The translations under genes and the position numbers were made by a program. The notes beneath the pieces were generated by a model. The model was not told the origin of the DNA. It worked only from the letters and a program-made list of their open reading frames with translations, and searched no databases. From an uncultured Armatimonadota bacterium (GTDB taxonomy: Bacteria; Armatimonadota; Armatimonadia; Armatimonadales; Armatimonadaceae): a stretch of 13,443 nt of DNA. The stretch lies in the NCBI GenBank assembly GCA_903915615.1, contig CAIWTR010000247.1:1-13443 (forward strand), given 5' to 3'. Shown here piece after piece: positions 7,528-13,288 of the stretch. Every line of letters starts with the position of its first letter. Within the stretch, counting starts at the first letter, position 1.

Positions 7528-8826
7528 TTACTTCTTGATGACCTTTGCGTGTCCTTCAGCGATTGCATCCAGGGCTGCCTTGGATGTCTTTGCACCGGTG
7601 ATTGCAGCGCTCAGCTCATCCTGGGATGTCTTCAACAGCTCGGTGTATTCCGGCGTGTTGTAGAAGTCCTTGAGGTACTGAACGGACCCGGAGAAGGTCT
7701 CGTTGTACGGATTGGCTTTCTTGAACTCATCCGTTGCAGAGACTTTCTTGTTTGCTGTCAGGCCACCAAGCGCGACCCACTTCTTCTGGGTGTCTTCCTT
7801 GGAGAACCATGCTGCAAACTTCTTCGCATCTTCCTGATTCTTGGAGTAAGCGCTCACGGAGAGGCCCTGTCCGCCTAGGGAGATATAGCGTCCTGCAGGA
7901 CCCTTTGGAACCACGAAGTAGCCGGTCTTGTCTGCAAACTTGTTCTGCTCTGGCTTGACGAGGCCTGGCATAAATGCAAACCAGTTCATTGCCGTAGCGA
8001 CCTTGCCTTCCTGGAAAGCGGTCAGGCTCTCGGAGAAGTAGAAGGTTTCCGCTCCAGGAGGACAGAATTTCTTCAGGCCAATCCAGAAGTCGAGCGCCTT
8101 GACGGCAGCAGGGCCGTTGTCGGACAGGTTTCCACCAAATGCCCAGAGGATTTGATCGAAGCCCATGGTTGCGCCATCCACTTCCTTGGAGTAGAAGAGG
8201 GCGGTTCCGTAGAGGTTTTTGTCAGGGCGTGTGAAGAATTCAGCAATCTTCTGGAAGTCTTCCCAGGTCTCAGGGATGGAGAGTTCCTTGCCGTATTTGG
8301 CCTTGAAGGCAGCCTTTTCAGCAGCATCTTCAAAGAGGTCTTTACGGTAGGAGAAGCCGATGCCATCTGCCATACAAGGGACAGCGTAGAGCTTGCCATC
8401 GTATTCGCCGTAGTTCTTGAGTGCGGCTGGTTCGATGTCGGCGACAGGGATTTCGGTTTTGGACCACTCGGTGAGGTCGACATAGTGGCCATTGGTTGCG
8501 CCCTTGCCGAGCCACTGCGAGTCACCTACGACCATGTCAAAGCTGCTGTCCTGTCCGGACCATGCAGAGTTGATTTTGGTTTCGAAGTCGGACCAGGGAA
8601 TCTGTTGGACTTCAACCTCGGTTCCGGTTTCTTTGGTGTAGTCAGCAGCGAGCTTTTGCAGATTGTCTGCTGGCTCCCATTTGGCCCACGCGATAACAAT
8701 CTTTTTGCTTCCGCCTGCACCAGCATCGCCGCCCGCAGTCTTAGCACCGTTGTTACATCCAGCAAGTAAAAGGCTTGCAGCCACAGGGATTGCGACTACG
8801 TACGACAGCATGTTCCGTCGATTCAT
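7528..8826 (-). CDS. Sugar ABC-importer solute-binding lipoprotein (family 1, 432 aa)
   Basis: Captures a sugar or oligosaccharide outside the membrane and delivers it to the fused permease. It has a lipoprotein signal: MNRRNM, a hydrophobic stretch, then lipobox LLAGC with lipidated Cys24, followed by a Gly/Ala/Asn-rich tether. The mature start IVIAWAKWEP and the segment ADYTKETGTEVEVQQIPW are typical of MalE/ThuE/UgpB-type binding proteins; later segments DMVVGDSQWLG, YAVPCMADGIGFSYRKDLFED and AAKFAAWF-like helices fit the same fold. The ATG at 8824-8826 is chosen over longer frames because of a strong AAGGAG (plus 8836-8841) nine bases upstream and the signal peptide. It is probably its own transcription unit, bounded by terminators at 9050-9088 and 7460-7497. 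The substrate is not readable from the sequence; its neighbours suggest a disaccharide or keto sugar. Confidence 0.95.
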   Translation of the reverse strand: MNRRNMLSYVVAIPVAASLLLAGCNNGAKTAGGDAGAGGSKKIVIAWAKWEPADNLQKLAADYTKETGTEVEVQQIPWSDFETKINSAWSGQDSSFDMVVGDSQWLGKGATNGHYVDLTEWSKTEIPVADIEPAALKNYGEYDGKLYAVPCMADGIGFSYRKDLFEDAAEKAAFKAKYGKELSIPETWEDFQKIAEFFTRPDKNLYGTALFYSKEVDGATMGFDQILWAFGGNLSDNGPAAVKALDFWIGLKKFCPPGAETFYFSESLTAFQEGKVATAMNWFAFMPGLVKPEQNKFADKTGYFVVPKGPAGRYISLGGQGLSVSAYSKNQEDAKKFAAWFSKEDTQKKWVALGGLTANKKVSATDEFKKANPYNETFSGSVQYLKDFYNTPEYTELLKTSQDELSAAITGAKTSKAALDAIAEGHAKVIKK

Positions 8827-8835
8827 GAATACCAT

Positions 8836-8861
8836 CTCCTTCGAAGGGATGACGCATTGTA
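8836..8861 (-). promoter_or_regulatory. Ribosome binding site and possible -10 box of the binding-protein gene
   Basis: On the minus strand, AAGGAG (plus 8836-8841) sits nine bases before the ATG and decides the start. TACAAT (plus 8856-8861) matches the -10 consensus at five of six bases and would give a leader of about 25 bases. No good -35 is seen at normal spacing, so the promoter part is weak. Confidence 0.45.
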
Positions 8862-8957
8862 CACAGGACACTTTGATGCATCCACAAAATGCCGCTCTGC
8901 ATGAATGTTGGGACTGTTGAGTCATTTGAGCAGACATTTCCAGATGGCTTGTTGTCC

Positions 8958-9041
8958 GGTTTCCCGGGAGGTGCCTTATTTACATAACCCCGGCTGAGAT
9001 TAGATCGTGAGCTTGACTTTGACGTTCCCTGCGCGCTTCGC
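8958..9041 (-). pseudogene. Decayed tail and half terminator resembling the end of the Gfo/Idh gene at 9113
   Basis: The sequence tttcccgggaggtgcc at 8960-8975 repeats that at 9074-9088, and both are followed by a similar run with taacccc and a TAA stop (9000-9002). In frame the remnant reads AKRAGNVKVKLTI and stop, comparable in position to PKTRKVTM at the end of the intact gene. A TGA lies immediately before it and then comes the U-run of the real terminator, so it is cut off. The left arm of its own terminator is missing. Similarity is roughly two thirds by eye. Confidence 0.6.
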
Positions 9042-9049
9042 TCATCTTT

Positions 9050-9088
9050 AAAAAAGAAAAAACACCCCCCAGTTTCCCGGGAGGTGCC
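9050..9088 (-). terminator. Rho-independent terminator of the Gfo/Idh gene at 9113
   Basis: On the minus strand, CACCTCCC (plus 9079-9086) pairs with GGGGGGTG (plus 9063-9070), using one G-U pair and an eight-base loop. The U-run from plus 9050-9062 is broken only by one C. It starts 24 bp after the gene's stop. Confidence 0.93.
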
Positions 9089-9112
9089 TCAGTTTCGTAA
9101 CCCCAGTAGGGA

Positions 9113-10600
9113 TTACATTGTGACCTTGCGGGTCTTAGGATCAAACGAAATGGCCTTGCCCTTGCGCTCGGACATTTCTGCCAGCGAAATGATGGTCTGG
9201 ACCTTGGTTGCGAGGTCGATGTTACAGTTCGTGTTCACATCACCCTTGCGGATACAGTCAAGCCAGTTCTTTTCGTGTGCTGGGATGTTCTCAAACGGCG
9301 CATACTTGCTCAACGATGCATCGTTGGTGTCAACCTTACCGCCTTCGTAATCTTCAGCATATGGGCGCTCGATCTTGACTTCGACGCCATTACCAAAGTA
9401 AACCGTTCCCTTGTCGCCACGGATCATGTCCTGGAGACCCTGCTCGTTGACCGTAGAGCCAACGAAGAGCATCGACCAGCCGCTCGGGAACTCAGCCAAT
9501 ACCTGGATGGTGTCGGAGACTTCACGGTCATTGTGCTTGGTGCCAGGTCCGTGAACGGTGTTGGTTCCAAGTGCAGTAACGCGGGTTGGGTACTCAGGAT
9601 TACCGGATGCAATCAAGAATGGGTGGAGCTTATGTGGCATCAGGTCGCCCATGATTCCAGCCGAGTAGTCGTTGTACTTACGGTAGCGGCGGAAGCGTGC
9701 ACCGGAGTCGGTACGTGCGAACTGGTCGCCATCCTTTGCAAAGCCTTCGAAGGTCCATGCACGGCGTGGTGCGGATCCAAGCCAGAGGTTCCAGTCAAAG
9801 TTTGCTGGTCCGATGCCTTCATGGATCTCGTAGTTCCACTCACCCTTAGGGTTATTACGGCAGTAGGAGCCCTGACCCATCACGAGGGTACCGATACGTC
9901 CATCCTTGATGGCCTTCGCCGCTGCATGCCAGCGGACATCGGAACAACCCTGCGAGCCAACCTGTACAACACGCTTGGTTGCAACAGCGGTGTCATGGAC
10001 CTGGAATGCTTCATCCAAGTAGCGGCTAAGTGGCTTTTCGATGTAAACGTGCTTGCCAGCCTGCATCGCGTGGATAGCGATCTGTGAGTGCCAGTGCTCA
10101 GGCGTGGAGAGCATGATCGCATCAATGTCTTTACGGGCCAAGAGCTTGGTGTAGTCACGGGTCATGAATGGGTTGGCATCGCCGCCCTTGTCAGCTGCCT
10201 TCTTGATGATGTCAGCACCACGGACATTGTATGCATCGTAGACATCGCATCCTGCGACAACCTTGGTGTTGCGGTTCAGGCCATCGTCAACAAAGCCACG
10301 GAGGTGACCGTTGGTGCCCTGTCCACCCAAACCGACGAAGCCGAGGAGGATACGGTCATTGGCGCCGATCACACGACCGGTTGCCATCACGGTGCCCTTC
10401 GGGAAGATGCCACCCTTCATGTTAGGTGCATCTGCGACTGGGTGTGCAATACCGCTTGTTGTGAGGGTTGCTGGGCCCTTTGCCACTGGGGTTTGTGCGG
10501 TTGCTGGCGCGACTGCGACACCCGTTACAACTGCTCCGGCTGCGCCGGTGGCTACTTTAAGAAAATCACGACGGGATGCGCCGTTGGTTCCACTTTCCAT
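9113..10600 (-). CDS. Tat-exported Gfo/Idh/MocA family oxidoreductase (495 aa)
   Basis: NAD(P)-dependent sugar dehydrogenase of the GFO/IDH/MocA family, probably acting outside the cytoplasmic membrane. A perfect Tat signal SRRDFLK (9-15) precedes an Ala/Gly/Val-rich helix and an ATAQ cleavage region near 33-36. The Rossmann dinucleotide loop is GLGGQG (90-95), followed by STPEHWH (165-171) and the catalytic EKP (188-190), then a C-terminal substrate domain with GDLMPHKLHP where the family's active-site His lies. It is longer than a standard member (about 340-390 aa) because of the signal and insertions of the kind seen in environmental Tat-linked members. The ATG is preceded at seven bases by AGGA. 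It follows the 109-bp repeat and ends in a strong terminator. Known Tat-exported relatives, such as Zymomonas glucose-fructose oxidoreductase, carry a tightly bound cofactor. Confidence 0.93.
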   Translation of the reverse strand: MESGTNGASRRDFLKVATGAAGAVVTGVAVAPATAQTPVAKGPATLTTSGIAHPVADAPNMKGGIFPKGTVMATGRVIGANDRILLGFVGLGGQGTNGHLRGFVDDGLNRNTKVVAGCDVYDAYNVRGADIIKKAADKGGDANPFMTRDYTKLLARKDIDAIMLSTPEHWHSQIAIHAMQAGKHVYIEKPLSRYLDEAFQVHDTAVATKRVVQVGSQGCSDVRWHAAAKAIKDGRIGTLVMGQGSYCRNNPKGEWNYEIHEGIGPANFDWNLWLGSAPRRAWTFEGFAKDGDQFARTDSGARFRRYRKYNDYSAGIMGDLMPHKLHPFLIASGNPEYPTRVTALGTNTVHGPGTKHNDREVSDTIQVLAEFPSGWSMLFVGSTVNEQGLQDMIRGDKGTVYFGNGVEVKIERPYAEDYEGGKVDTNDASLSKYAPFENIPAHEKNWLDCIRKGDVNTNCNIDLATKVQTIISLAEMSERKGKAISFDPKTRKVTM

Positions 10601-10624
10601 AATTATTCCTATTCCTGTATAAAT

Positions 10625-10866
10625 GAGCCCCGGGTGTATCCGGAGCCCAAATCCAACCCGACCGGCTCGTTAGACGGTGAGGTCTTTATTTTTTGGTGCT
10701 GACCGGAAAACCACTCAGCACCGCATCCGACATGGGCCCCGGGTGTATCCGAAGCCCAAATCCAACCCAACCGGCTCGTTAGACGGTGAGGTCTTTCTTT
10801 TTTGGTGCTGAACAGAAAACCATCCAGCACCGCATCCGACATGGGCCCCGGGTGTATCCGGAGCCC
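10625..10866 (-). other. Three copies of a conserved 3'-UTR hairpin
   Basis: Hairpins lie at 10625-10648, 10734-10757 and 10843-10866. In minus-strand RNA, GGGCUCCGG pairs with CCGGGGCCC around a six-base loop. The base changes between copies (GGGCUUCGG in the middle one, CCGGGGCUC in the left one) keep pairing as G-U only in the minus-strand transcript. No U-run follows, so they are not standard terminators; they could stabilise the 3' end or attenuate transcription before the next gene. Confidence 0.6.
10695..10831 (-). other. Two hairpins in the degenerate copies of the 109-bp repeat
   Basis: GGTGCTGA pairs with TCAGCACC at 10695-10722, and GGTGCTG with CAGCACC at 10804-10831. These stems are absent at the matching place in the intact gene, so they arose only in the duplicated units. 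In the minus-strand direction they are followed by an A-run, not a U-run, so they are not terminators in that direction. Confidence 0.5.
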
Positions 10867-10887
10867 AAATCCAACCCGACCGGCTTG

Positions 10888-12273
10888 TTAGACGGTGAGG
10901 TCTTCCTTCGTGATATTGACACGTCCGCCGTTCAACACCGCTTCGTTTGCACGAATCGCAACGACCGTCGCACGGTAGCCGACCATCGCATCCGATTCCG
11001 TTTGCTTGCCTGCACGTACGCCATCGAGGAAGGCATCACAAGCGTAATACACTGGTGTCTTCTTCGGGTCGACGTTACGGTTCTTACCTGGCTCGAGACC
11101 ACGCTTCAGGAGCTTGGATGCATCCGCAACCAGCGCAATACCCGTGTCATCACCGACCGCCTCACGGTACGCATAGACTTCCCAACCAAGCGCGGTTGCA
11201 TCCGCTTCCTTGATCATCCATGCACGGGTGTTCTTGTCAATCGGATCCTTCAGCATAATCGCTGCATCCGAGCCCTGGAACTGCTCGTAGTTACCTGCGA
11301 ATGAGTTCGAGAGGGTGGCATCAAAGACCATCCGGACACCGTTCGCAAACTCAAGTACAGCCGTAACCGAGTCTGCAACCTCACGGCCATCCTTCCAGTT
11401 CGTCAGCGAACCAAAGCCGGTGACAGCAATCGGGTCGCTCTTCACAAACCACGCTGCTGTGTCCAGCGGATGGATACCAATCTCACCGACGAGGCCAAGG
11501 CTGACCGACTTGCTGAGACGCCAGTTGAGTGCTGCTTCGCGTGCACCGTTTGGAGCGGTCTTGCGCCAGGATGTCTTCTTGTTCCACTGTGACTTACAGG
11601 TGGTGAGGTTTGGTCCGAGAACACCGGTTGTCACAAACTTCCATACGTGATGGTGCTGTGGGTTGGTGCGCTCCTGCAAACCCGTGTGGAAGACAACGCC
11701 CTTTTCTGCAGCCTTCTTGGCAGCCAGTGCGATCGCACGTGCATCCTCGATGGTGTTTGCAATCGGCGCTTCACAGAAAACATGCTTGCCAGCTTCGAGC
11801 GCGGCAACCACGATCTCACGGTGGAGGTGTGTTGGGGTGGCTACGAAGATTGTCTTTACGGATGCATCCGCAATCGCAGCCTTGTAATCCGTTCCCGTGG
11901 CAGCCTTTGGAGCAATCTCACCGGCGCGGCGATGGCTTGGCTCGTAGACATCGATGATGTGCTTGATGTCCGCATTGCCAAGGTAATCCAATGCCTTGAG
12001 GACTTCGCGGCCCTGCTCACCAAGGCCGATAACAGCGCAGCTGACGGTTGGCTTTGGAGGATCGGCTGGATATGCAGGTGGCGCCGTTGGTGCAGGCGTG
12101 GCTGCTTTAGCCGCAGGCTTTTGTGCCGGCTTTGCTGCTGGCTTTTTACCCTGCTCATGGGATTCAGGAATCAACTCGACGGCATTGGCCGCGGATGCTC
12201 CACCCACAAGCAGACCCAGTGCCAACGCGCCACCAAACATCTCGCGACGGCTTACATTTGACTCTTCACTCAT
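10888..12273 (-). CDS. Tat-exported Gfo/Idh/MocA family protein with EAP in place of EKP (461 aa)
   Basis: Second member of the GFO/IDH/MocA family. It has Tat signal SRREMF (8-13) and a hydrophobic stretch to about residue 31, then a Lys/Ala/Pro-rich linker (about 43-74), and a Rossmann loop GLGEQG (83-88). At the place of the family's EKP it reads CEAP (167-170), so the usual lysine is Ala; the following GIHPLD (266-271) keeps the active-site G-x-H-x-x-D motif. This could mean a changed mechanism or loss of dehydrogenase activity. The ATG at 12271-12273 is chosen over GTG at 12294 and ATGs at 12290 and 12285 because it places the twin arginines normally and has GGA seven bases upstream. It follows the ThuA gene by 48 bp, probably in the same operon, and its tail is repeated downstream. 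Confidence 0.9.
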   Translation of the reverse strand: MSEESNVSRREMFGGALALGLLVGGASAANAVELIPESHEQGKKPAAKPAQKPAAKAATPAPTAPPAYPADPPKPTVSCAVIGLGEQGREVLKALDYLGNADIKHIIDVYEPSHRRAGEIAPKAATGTDYKAAIADASVKTIFVATPTHLHREIVVAALEAGKHVFCEAPIANTIEDARAIALAAKKAAEKGVVFHTGLQERTNPQHHHVWKFVTTGVLGPNLTTCKSQWNKKTSWRKTAPNGAREAALNWRLSKSVSLGLVGEIGIHPLDTAAWFVKSDPIAVTGFGSLTNWKDGREVADSVTAVLEFANGVRMVFDATLSNSFAGNYEQFQGSDAAIMLKDPIDKNTRAWMIKEADATALGWEVYAYREAVGDDTGIALVADASKLLKRGLEPGKNRNVDPKKTPVYYACDAFLDGVRAGKQTESDAMVGYRATVVAIRANEAVLNGGRVNITKEDLTV

Positions 12274-12321
12274 TACAATATCCATCCCATCCACCGGTTT
12301 GAATCCCGAGAACTACCGAAA

Positions 12322-13083
12322 CTACTTTGCCTTCGGGAGGTCACTGCTACCCTTGGCCATCCCAAGACTCCACAAAATCCCACCCAGGACATGCTCCTGG
12401 TACCAAGGCTTCTCCCAGACATCCACGCGGTGCCCGAGCTCCGTGTAGAACATCTTTCCCTTGCCATAAGACTTACACCACGCGATGCCGAAGTGGCCAG
12501 CTTCCTTTGTATTCGGATGCTTATCCAAGTCGAGCAGCAAATGGATCTTGTTCTTGTCGTAGCGGTCAAAGAGATAAATCTCATCGAAAACCTTGATCGT
12601 CTTGTCGATGTGCTTTGTCGCTGGATGCTTGTCATCCTGGACGATGCACTCCACTTCTACCTGCGGGCCGTGGGTCTTGAACTCACCGCCCACCATCTCT
12701 AAATACGGAACAAAGTCGTGAAACGTGTCAGATGCCGCGTGCGCTCCGGCAAAGCCCTTGCCCGAACGTACCCACGCGAGGAAGCCTTCCTTATCTGGGA
12801 GTGGCAAGGAACCTGTCGTGGATGCAAAGAAAACGCCATCGTACTTCTTGAGCGCTTCGACGGTCATCTTTTCTGCCATCTCGGCATCGGTGCGGACGTA
12901 GTCCACCTCAAACTTGCCAGACTTCTTGCCAAGCTCCGCGATAACACGCTCAGCAACCGGAATCGAATCCGCATGGCGGAATCCTTTGGTCACGGTAACG
13001 ACCAATAATTTCTTCGGTCCTGAAGCAACGGCAGAGCTCATTGTGATGAGTAATGCGACGGCACCCGCGATCAGCTTGTTCAT
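12322..13083 (-). CDS. Exported ThuA-domain protein (253 aa)
   Basis: A ThuA-like protein of the class I glutamine-amidotransferase-like fold, named for trehalose utilisation in rhizobia, where ThuA works with a Gfo/Idh partner on keto-disaccharides. A Sec signal peptide (MNKLIAG, hydrophobic to about 20, cleavage near AVA-SG) precedes the domain. Family landmarks are VTKGFRHADSIP (31-42), YDGVFFAS (81-88), GFAGAHAASDTFHDF (110-124), EMVGGEF (129-135) and YTELGHRVDVW (213-223). The amidotransferase nucleophile Cys is absent, as is usual for ThuA. The ATG at 13081-13083 has a purine-rich AGGGGGG six bases upstream. It is the first gene of the minus-strand operon. Function as a sugar-processing isomerase or hydrolase is inference. 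Confidence 0.9.
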   Translation of the reverse strand: MNKLIAGAVALLITMSSAVASGPKKLLVVTVTKGFRHADSIPVAERVIAELGKKSGKFEVDYVRTDAEMAEKMTVEALKKYDGVFFASTTGSLPLPDKEGFLAWVRSGKGFAGAHAASDTFHDFVPYLEMVGGEFKTHGPQVEVECIVQDDKHPATKHIDKTIKVFDEIYLFDRYDKNKIHLLLDLDKHPNTKEAGHFGIAWCKSYGKGKMFYTELGHRVDVWEKPWYQEHVLGGILWSLGMAKGSSDLPKAK

Positions 13084-13116
13084 GGTTTTCCCCCCTGCGT
13101 CATTGCACAGTTACAC

Positions 13117-13154
13117 CAACATAAAGTATAGCCCTGTGATGTTTCACAGGGCAA
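13117..13154 (-). promoter_or_regulatory. Promoter with palindromic operator before the ThuA gene
   Basis: On the minus strand, TTGCCC (plus 13149-13154) and TATACT (plus 13125-13130) are 18 bp apart and match the -35 and -10 consensus at four and five of six bases. The spacer is covered by a perfect palindrome, GCCCTGTGA (13131-13139) and TCACAGGGC (13144-13152), with a four-base centre. A bound regulator would block RNA polymerase. The core TGTGA-N4-TCACA recalls CRP/FNR-family sites but with a four-base gap. Start of transcription is predicted near 13117. Confidence 0.65.
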
Positions 13155-13250
13155 ACGGCCATAGGGTAATTTCGGCGACAAAACCGGTCAACTCAAGGAC
13201 ATTTCCGGTCATCCTGACTATTAATGTTACCTATTACAACAGCATACCCG

Positions 13251-13280
13251 TTGGGAGAGAGTGTGGAGGTAGGCTACACT
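13251..13280 (+). promoter_or_regulatory. Possible promoter close to the plus-strand lipoprotein start
   Basis: TTGGGA (13251-13256) and TACACT (13275-13280), 18 bp apart, are each a partial match to the consensus. Transcription would begin near 13287, giving an almost leaderless message. GGAGGT at 13265-13270 could instead act as a ribosome site for a TTG start at 13283. The two readings exclude each other. Confidence 0.3.
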
Positions 13281-13288
13281 CGTTGCCG

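Larger units (their letters stand above)
7066..7644. repeat. Three-copy array of gene tail plus terminator
   Basis: The unit is [tail of the solute-binding protein gene, stop, about 30 bp, terminator]. It occurs at 7460-7644 (part of the intact gene), 7245-7429 and 7066-7217. Spacings between stops are 215 and 179 bp. The 3' leader from stop to terminator is also conserved (GGCTTTAC in every copy). This array, with 6881-7065, accounts for the whole non-coding stretch between 6881 and 7527. Confidence 0.92.
10625..10905. repeat. 109-bp tandem repeat made from the 3' end of the Gfo/Idh gene at 10888
   Basis: Units begin at 10625, 10734 and 10843, spaced exactly 109 bp. The third unit carries the stop codon (10888-10890) and last codons of the intact gene; the other two carry matching stops at 10779-10781 and 10670-10672 after GACCTCACCGTC. 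The copies extend back to a region matching EAVL of the gene (DAVL in the copies) and have lost frame through a small insertion near the A-run. This fills the non-coding stretch between 10601 and 10887. Confidence 0.93.

Noticed and set aside
8836..8937. Longer starts for the solute-binding protein
   Set aside because: They would bury the lipoprotein signal peptide and ignore the strong AAGGAG nine bases before the ATG at 8826.
9275..10087. 270-codon plus-strand frame
   Set aside because: It is fully antisense to the conserved Gfo/Idh gene, and shows no family motif and no ribosome site; long antisense frames are common opposite such codon usage.
10609..10842. 77-codon minus-strand frame across the 109-bp repeat
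   Set aside because: It changes reading frame of the repeat at each unit, has no ribosome binding site, and its opening DAVL matches only the copied tail of the upstream gene.
10625..10905. CRISPR array or satellite-like element
   Set aside because: There are no repeat-spacer alternations; the units are contiguous copies of a gene end and its 3' UTR.
11647..12261. 204-codon plus-strand frame
   Set aside because: It is antisense to the second Gfo/Idh gene; the Cys/Trp/Arg-rich end mirrors the Ala/Lys/Pro linker on the other strand.
13131..13152. Terminator hairpin
   Set aside because: Neither strand has a U-run after the stem, and the palindrome sits between promoter boxes.
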